From: Flavobacteriales bacterium UBA1820
GTDB taxonomy: Bacteria > Bacteroidota > Bacteroidia > Flavobacteriales > UBA1820
Length of the DNA: 19,262 nt
Assembly (NCBI GenBank): GCA_002314265.1
Contig: DCEW01000091.1
Coordinates: forward strand, 1-19,262
Direction of reading: 5' to 3'
The notes below the pieces were generated by a model. It did not search any database. It was given only the letters and a program-made list of their open reading frames with translations, and was not told the DNA's origin. A program made the translations under genes and the position numbers. This document shows positions 15,606 through 19,262 of this stretch, piece by piece. Each line of letters starts with the position of its first letter. The first letter of the stretch is position 1.

Positions 15606-15896
15606 CTATACCCCGCCGAATTGCCCCTCCTTGTCGCTTTCAGAGAAAGACACATAGGCATCTTTCAGCCTTTTGAGTGCGTTTTTCGACACCGACAGCT
15701 GATACGCAAACTGTTCGCCGTCGCTCCGCACGAGAAACTGCCACATCTGCCCAAGGTTCATGCCCACCACCCCACGCAACTGGTTGGCCAAAACGATGTG
15801 GGTATAGTTGCCATCCGCCTCGAAACAGACGATTTTTGCGATATTGATCCGCAAAAACTCATCCCGGGAATTGATGTGTAGATAAACGCCTTTCAT
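15606..15896 (-). CDS. Small LytTR DNA-binding domain protein
   Basis: This is a 96-aa protein made up almost entirely of a LytTR-like domain. The core INIAKIVCFEADGNYTHIVL (residues ~17-36) is typical of LytTR proteins, which bind DNA with a beta-rich fold. It lacks the receiver domain found in LytR/AgrA response regulators, and the C-terminal half is divergent, so DNA binding is likely but not certain. It begins 22 bp after the stop of the Sel1-repeat gene on the same strand and is probably cotranscribed with it. It may act as a stand-alone regulator responding to, or regulating, the Sel1 protein. Confidence 0.68.
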   Translation of the reverse strand: MKGVYLHINSRDEFLRINIAKIVCFEADGNYTHIVLANQLRGVVGMNLGQMWQFLVRSDGEQFAYQLSVSKNALKRLKDAYVSFSESDKEGQFGGV

Positions 15897-15918
15897 GGCT
15901 CTCTCTTTTTTACAAAAC

Positions 15919-18249
15919 TCAATAGCTCTCTCCCAATTCCTTCAAAGCCTCCTTCGCCAAGGAATCCCCCTGCTCGGCCGAGAGGCGAAACCACTTTACC
16001 GCCTCGTCGTAATCCTGAAGTACACCTCGCCCAGCATAATAGCATACACCGAGTATACACTGCGCCTCGGCATTCCCCTGTTCGGCTCCCTTGCTAAGCC
16101 ACTTTACTGCTTCCGCATAGTTCTGAGGCACGACTTGACCAATATAGTAACATGCCCCGAGAGTGCACTGCGCCTCAACATTCCCCTGTTCGGCGGCTTT
16201 ACAAAGCCACTTTTCCGCCTCCGCATAGTTTTGGGAGACGCCATGACCATTATAATAGCATAAACCAAGTGTATATTGCGCCTCGGCAAGACCCTGCTCG
16301 GCCGCCTTACGAAACCACTTCGCCGCTTCGGTATAATCCTGAGGTACTCCTTGACCGACATAGTAGTATACACCGAGATAGTACTGTGCCTCGGCACTTC
16401 CCTGTTCAACCGATAGACGATACCATTTGAGAACCTCCATATAGTCCTGGGAGATTCCTTGACTGGAAGAATAATAGTTGCTGAGCATGTTTTGTGCTTT
16501 GGAATGTCCCTGCCCAGCCGCCTGAAGATACCACCTCAACTCTCCTTGATAGTTTTGGGGAACACCCCGCCCATAATAGTAACATTCTCCGAGCATGTAT
16601 TGGGCTTCGGCATGATCTCCCTTGGACGCCTTACGAAACCATTCTATCGCTTCATCATAATCCTGAGGCACTCCTTGCCCATAATAATAGAACCACCCCA
16701 TACTGTATTGCGCATCGACATTTCCCCCTTCAGAGGCTTTGCGAAACCATTTCACCGCCTCCGCATTATCCTGATCCACGCCAAAGCCATTGTAATAGAA
16801 CCAACCTACGTTATACTGCGCATCGGGAAGACCCTTCTGGGCTGCCTTGCGAAACCATTTCAGCGCCTCTGCGTAATTTTGGGGAACCCCTTTGCCTCTT
16901 TCGTAACATACACCGAGATTGTGCTGTGCATCGACAACCTCTTGATCGGCTGCCTTGCGAAACCATTTCACCGCCTCTGCATAATCCTGCTCGACACCCC
17001 AACCGTTGTAATAACTCAAAGCGAGCTTGTTTTGTGCCTAGGCAAGCCCCTGTTCGGCCGCCTGGCGATACCACTTTGCAGCCTCCACATCATCCTGAGG
17101 CACCCCCAAACCGTTGTAATAACATAGGCCGAGATTGCATTGCGCCTCGGCAAGCCCCTGCTCGGCCGCCTGGCGCAACCACTTTACCGCTTCCGCATCA
17201 TCCTGAGGCACCCCCAAACCTTCGTAATAACATGTACTGAGATTGTACTGTGCTGCCGGAATACCCTGCTCAGCCGCCTGGCGATACCATTTTACCGCTT
17301 CGGCATAATCCTGAGGCACACCATCTCCGTTGGAATAACAAGTGCCTACCCTGTGGTGCGCTTCGGCATCGCCCTGCTCGGCCGCTTTGGAAAACCACTC
17401 GAACGCCCGGGTGAAATCCTGGTCCACCCCCCAACCGTTTGCATAGAAATAACCCAAGTAACATTGGGCGTGGGCATCGCCCTGCTCAGCGGCCTTGGAA
17501 AACCATTCGAACGCCTGGGTGAAATCCTGGTCCACCCCCCAACCGTTTGCATAGAAATAACCCAAGTAACATTGGGCGTGGGCATCGCCCTGCTCAGCGG
17601 CCTTGAAAAACCATTCGAATGCCTGGGCGTAATCCTGAGGCACACCTTCTCCGGATTCATAACAATAGCCCAAAGCAAACTGCGCCCGGACATAATCCTG
17701 ATTGGCCGCCAAGAAAAACCACCGAACCGCTTGAGAGCGATCTTGATCTACACCTTTTCCGTAATAATAACACAACCCCAAATTGTACTGCGCATGAGGC
17801 ACACCCTGCTCGGCGGCCAGACGATATCAACGAACGGCCTGGACAGAATCCTTTTCCACTCCATAACCGTTTTCATAGCAAAAACCAAGGACATATTGCG
17901 CATCGGCAAGCCCCTGTTCGGCCGCCTCGAGAAACGATTCGAATGCCCGCTTGTAATCTCGATCCCCCATTTTACCAAAAAAATAATCCGCCCCCAGATC
18001 GAACTGGGCAAGCACCGAAGTATCGAGTTCGCTGGCGAGCATCGGCGCGGCAAATTTTCGGTCATAGCGTTTCCATTCCGCCTCGACAAAGGCCTCCGAA
18101 ACGACTATCCTCTCCTGCTCTGCGGAATACATCACCTCCGGACTTTCGGAAAGACTAGCTTCAATTCCCCCACTATTTCCATGGGGATTCACTCCTGCTG
18201 CGCAGATTAACAGCCCTACAGAAAAAAACATTTGCCCGATCGCTCCCAT
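15919..18249 (-). pseudogene. Sel1-repeat protein gene with two in-frame nonsense codons
   Basis: One continuous reading frame of 777 codons encodes a signal peptide (MGAIGQMFFSVGLLICAAG), a short linker and about 19 Sel1-like (SLR) repeats of ~36 residues. Each repeat has the pattern A-Q-LG-YY-G-GV-QDY-A-WFRKAAEQG. SLR solenoids are protein-binding scaffolds; with an export signal this one would act in the periplasm or at the surface. Two stops interrupt the frame. One is TGA at 17827-17829, where repeats have Trp (AVR-W-YR). The other is TAG at 17038-17040, where repeats have Glu (GLA-E-AQ). Each is one substitution from the expected codon, and the frame is kept throughout. The start at 18249 is preferred because the -7 box at 18268-18275 would place transcription start after the alternative ATG at 18270. 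Either the gene has recently decayed or these are sequence errors. Confidence 0.85.
17411..17605 (-). repeat. Near-perfect 108-bp tandem repeat within the Sel1 gene
   Basis: Bases 17411-17497 (87 bp) recur without change at 17519-17605, an offset of 108 bp, which is exactly 36 codons or one SLR repeat. Flanking bases differ at only a few positions. The other repeats of this gene differ much more, so this unit was duplicated or converted recently. Confidence 0.92.
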
Positions 18250-18267
18250 AAACCAAGTGTTTTGCAA

Positions 18268-18303
18268 CAAATATAATCTTTATACACAAGATATGGTATC
18301 TTG
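18268..18303 (-). promoter_or_regulatory. Sel1-LytTR operon promoter with palindromic operator
   Basis: A consensus -7 element, TATATTTG (minus strand, 18268-18275), lies about 20 bp before the chosen start codon. No TTTG is present at the expected -33 distance. Instead the region holds a perfect 7-bp inverted repeat, CAAGATA-TGG-TATCTTG (18287-18303). This layout, a good -7 with a palindrome replacing the -33, fits an activator-dependent promoter. The regulator is unknown. Confidence 0.55.
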
Positions 18304-18412
18304 ACCTGTTAATTGGTTATTGCAACAAGCGCCATACAGCCCCATCGCTTCCAAACCTGTTGAAATGCCAGTCGCGGTCTTCTAACAAACAGCTTCCCTT
18401 CGCTGCAAAAAA

Positions 18413-18445
18413 ATCTCCGGCCGAGCAAAATGCTCGGCCGGAGAT
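18413..18445 (-). terminator. Intrinsic terminator, probably of the original tRNA-Ser gene
   Basis: A perfect 15-bp stem (ATCTCCGGCCGAGCA at 18413-18427 with 18431-18445) encloses a 3-nt AAA loop. On the minus strand it is followed by T7. It sits 11 bp from a tRNA 3'-end-like fragment on the same strand, as expected for the terminator of the tRNA gene that was present before an element inserted. The stretch between it and the Sel1 promoter (18304-18412) shows no gene. Confidence 0.85.
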
Positions 18446-18456
18446 AAAAAGATCGG

Positions 18457-18478
18457 CGGAGAGGGAGGCTCTCGAACC
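18457..18478 (-). other. Probable attachment site: tRNA-Ser 3'-end fragment
   Basis: Read on the minus strand, this fragment ends in CCTCCCTCTCCG and contains GTTCGA at the spacing of a T-loop and acceptor stem, as in tRNA-Ser genes. The T-stem does not pair properly, and no D-arm, anticodon arm or variable arm follows to the right, so it is a fragment and not a working tRNA. A tyrosine recombinase gene begins 150 bp away. The simplest reading is one end (att) of an element inserted into a tRNA-Ser gene, with the intact tRNA expected at the far end beyond the window. Confidence 0.6.
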
Positions 18479-18569
18479 TACATATTCAAGAAATATCATA
18501 AAATTGCAAATCATTAATAATCAAGCACTATTTGGAGTACATAGTAAATCTAAATCTTTCTGAATATCT

Positions 18570-18600
18570 TTTGCTATTCCAAATATTGGGTGTATATTTG
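18570..18600 (+). promoter_or_regulatory. Integrase promoter (TTTG-N19-TATATTTG)
   Basis: A -33 TTTG (18570-18573) and a -7 TATATTTG (18593-18600), 19 nt apart, both match the Bacteroidetes consensus. The expected start of transcription is near 18606, about 20 nt before the integrase ATG at 18628. The DNA before it (18479-18569) is AT-rich and shows no gene. Confidence 0.78.
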
Positions 18601-18626
18601 GGTGTAGAATTTCAAACACACCCAAT
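18585..18626. promoter_or_regulatory. Operator-like TTGGGTGT repeats over the integrase promoter
   Basis: The 8-mer TTGGGTGT occurs at 18586-18593 and 18598-18605 and in inverted form (ACACCCAA) at 18618-18625. The outer pair forms a 9-bp perfect inverted repeat. Together they flank and overlap the -7 element and the transcription start, an arrangement that fits a repressor or integrase/excisionase autoregulatory site. Confidence 0.55.
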
Positions 18627-18627
18627 T

Positions 18628-19262
18628 ATGAATATCAAACGAAACATCATTTTTGCATTGGAAAGCCGGAAGAAGAACGGTGTGCCAATCGTGGAGAACG
18701 TGCCTATCCGTATGCGTGTCATATACGCAAGTCAGCGCATTGAGTTTACAACGGGTTACCGCATTGATGTAGCCAAGTGGGATGCTGACAAGCAGCGAGT
18801 GAAGAACGGGTGTACCAACAAACTAAAGCAAAGTGCATCTGAAATCAATGCCGATCTGCTGAAATACTATACCGAAATTCAAAACGTGTTCAAGGAATTT
18901 GAGGTACAGGAAGCCATGCCCACTACCCAACAGCTAAAGGACGCATTCAACCTGCGGATGAAAGATACAAGTGAAGACCAGGAAGACGTAAAGATAAGTT
19001 TTTGGGAGGTATTCGATGAATTTGTAAAAGAATGCGGCAACCAGAATAACTGGACTGAATCCACATACGAAAAGTTTGCAGCCGTTAAAAATCACCTCAA
19101 GGAGTTCAAGGAAGATTTAACCTTTGAATATTTCAATGAATTCGGACTGAACGAATATGTCAATTTCCTGCGCGACAAAAAGGATATGAGGAACAGTACC
19201 ATCGGTAAACAAATGGGATTCCTCAAATGGTTCCTGCGGTGGAGCTTCAAGAAAGACTATCA
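18628..19262 (+). CDS. Tyrosine recombinase / integrase, partial (5' end)
   Basis: The frame is open from the ATG at 18628 to the window edge (211 complete codons). The N-terminus looks like the Arm-type DNA-binding domain of Bacteroidetes integrases: strands around VPIRMRVIYASQRIEFTTGY, then WDADKQRVK. A helical SAM-like core-binding domain follows from about residue 125 (WEVFDEFVKECG, then WTESTYEKFAAVKNHL and YVNFLRDKK). The catalytic domain with the R-H-R-Y residues lies beyond the window, so activity cannot be judged. It is AT-rich compared with the DNA to its left. It sits 150 bp from a tRNA-Ser-like att site, so it very likely mobilises the element that begins there. Confidence 0.85.
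   Translation, partial: MNIKRNIIFALESRKKNGVPIVENVPIRMRVIYASQRIEFTTGYRIDVAKWDADKQRVKNGCTNKLKQSASEINADLLKYYTEIQNVFKEFEVQEAMPTTQQLKDAFNLRMKDTSEDQEDVKISFWEVFDEFVKECGNQNNWTESTYEKFAAVKNHLKEFKEDLTFEYFNEFGLNEYVNFLRDKKDMRNSTIGKQMGFLKWFLRWSFKKDY

Noticed and set aside
15919..18249. CRISPR-like array
   Set aside because: The regular ~108-bp periodicity comes from coding Sel1 repeats that keep the reading frame; there are no short identical repeats with unique spacers.
18457..18540. Complete tRNA-Ser gene
   Set aside because: Only the acceptor and part of the T-loop match; the T-stem does not pair and no anticodon or D-arm is found to the right.

Overview
The window looks like chromosome of a GC-rich member of the Bacteroidales, most like Alistipes/Rikenellaceae. 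The reasons are lipoprotein fimbrillins of the Mfa/FimA type, a DUF3575-DUF5119 fimbrial operon, several promoters of the Bacteroidetes form TTTG-N19-21-TAnnTTTG, and no Shine-Dalgarno sites. The genus is inferred, not proven. The last ~0.8 kb is clearly more AT-rich and belongs to an integrated element.

Layout. (1) 101-4493, plus strand: a redox/membrane locus with a DUF362 ferredoxin protein, an ECF-type substrate-binding membrane protein, a Tat-exported DUF362 protein and a large NapH/NapG-like polyferredoxin fusion. A shared bidirectional terminator follows (4502-4545). (2) 12587-4575, minus strand: a fimbrial operon running DUF3575/OmpA-like protein (frameshifted), DUF5119 lipoprotein, three fimbrillin-like lipoproteins, and a 795-aa probable tip subunit with a DUF1566-like C-terminal domain. 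(3) 12676-12816: a 141-bp segment bounded by 19-bp inverted repeats (17/19 identical, 14 bp perfect). It holds a consensus promoter aimed at the fimbrial operon, so it is a strong candidate for an invertible (phase-variable) promoter, seen here in the ON orientation. (4) 13174-15516: a YitT-like membrane protein fused to a cytidylate-kinase-like domain, divergent from an AraC-type regulator. (5) 18249-15606, minus strand: a long Sel1-repeat protein gene broken by two in-frame stop codons, then a small LytTR-domain protein. (6) 18413-19262: a terminator, a tRNA-Ser 3'-end-like fragment acting as a probable attachment site, and the start of a tyrosine recombinase running off the window.

The fimbrial genes would work together: lipoprotein subunits are exported to the outer membrane and polymerised, with the large protein at the tip and the DUF3575/DUF5119 proteins as accessory or anchor components. 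Transcription would depend on the orientation of the promoter segment. The redox locus and the fimbrial operon converge on one terminator and have no visible functional link. Three lesions (a 1-bp frameshift and two nonsense codons) occur in otherwise well-kept genes. They could be real decay or sequence error.
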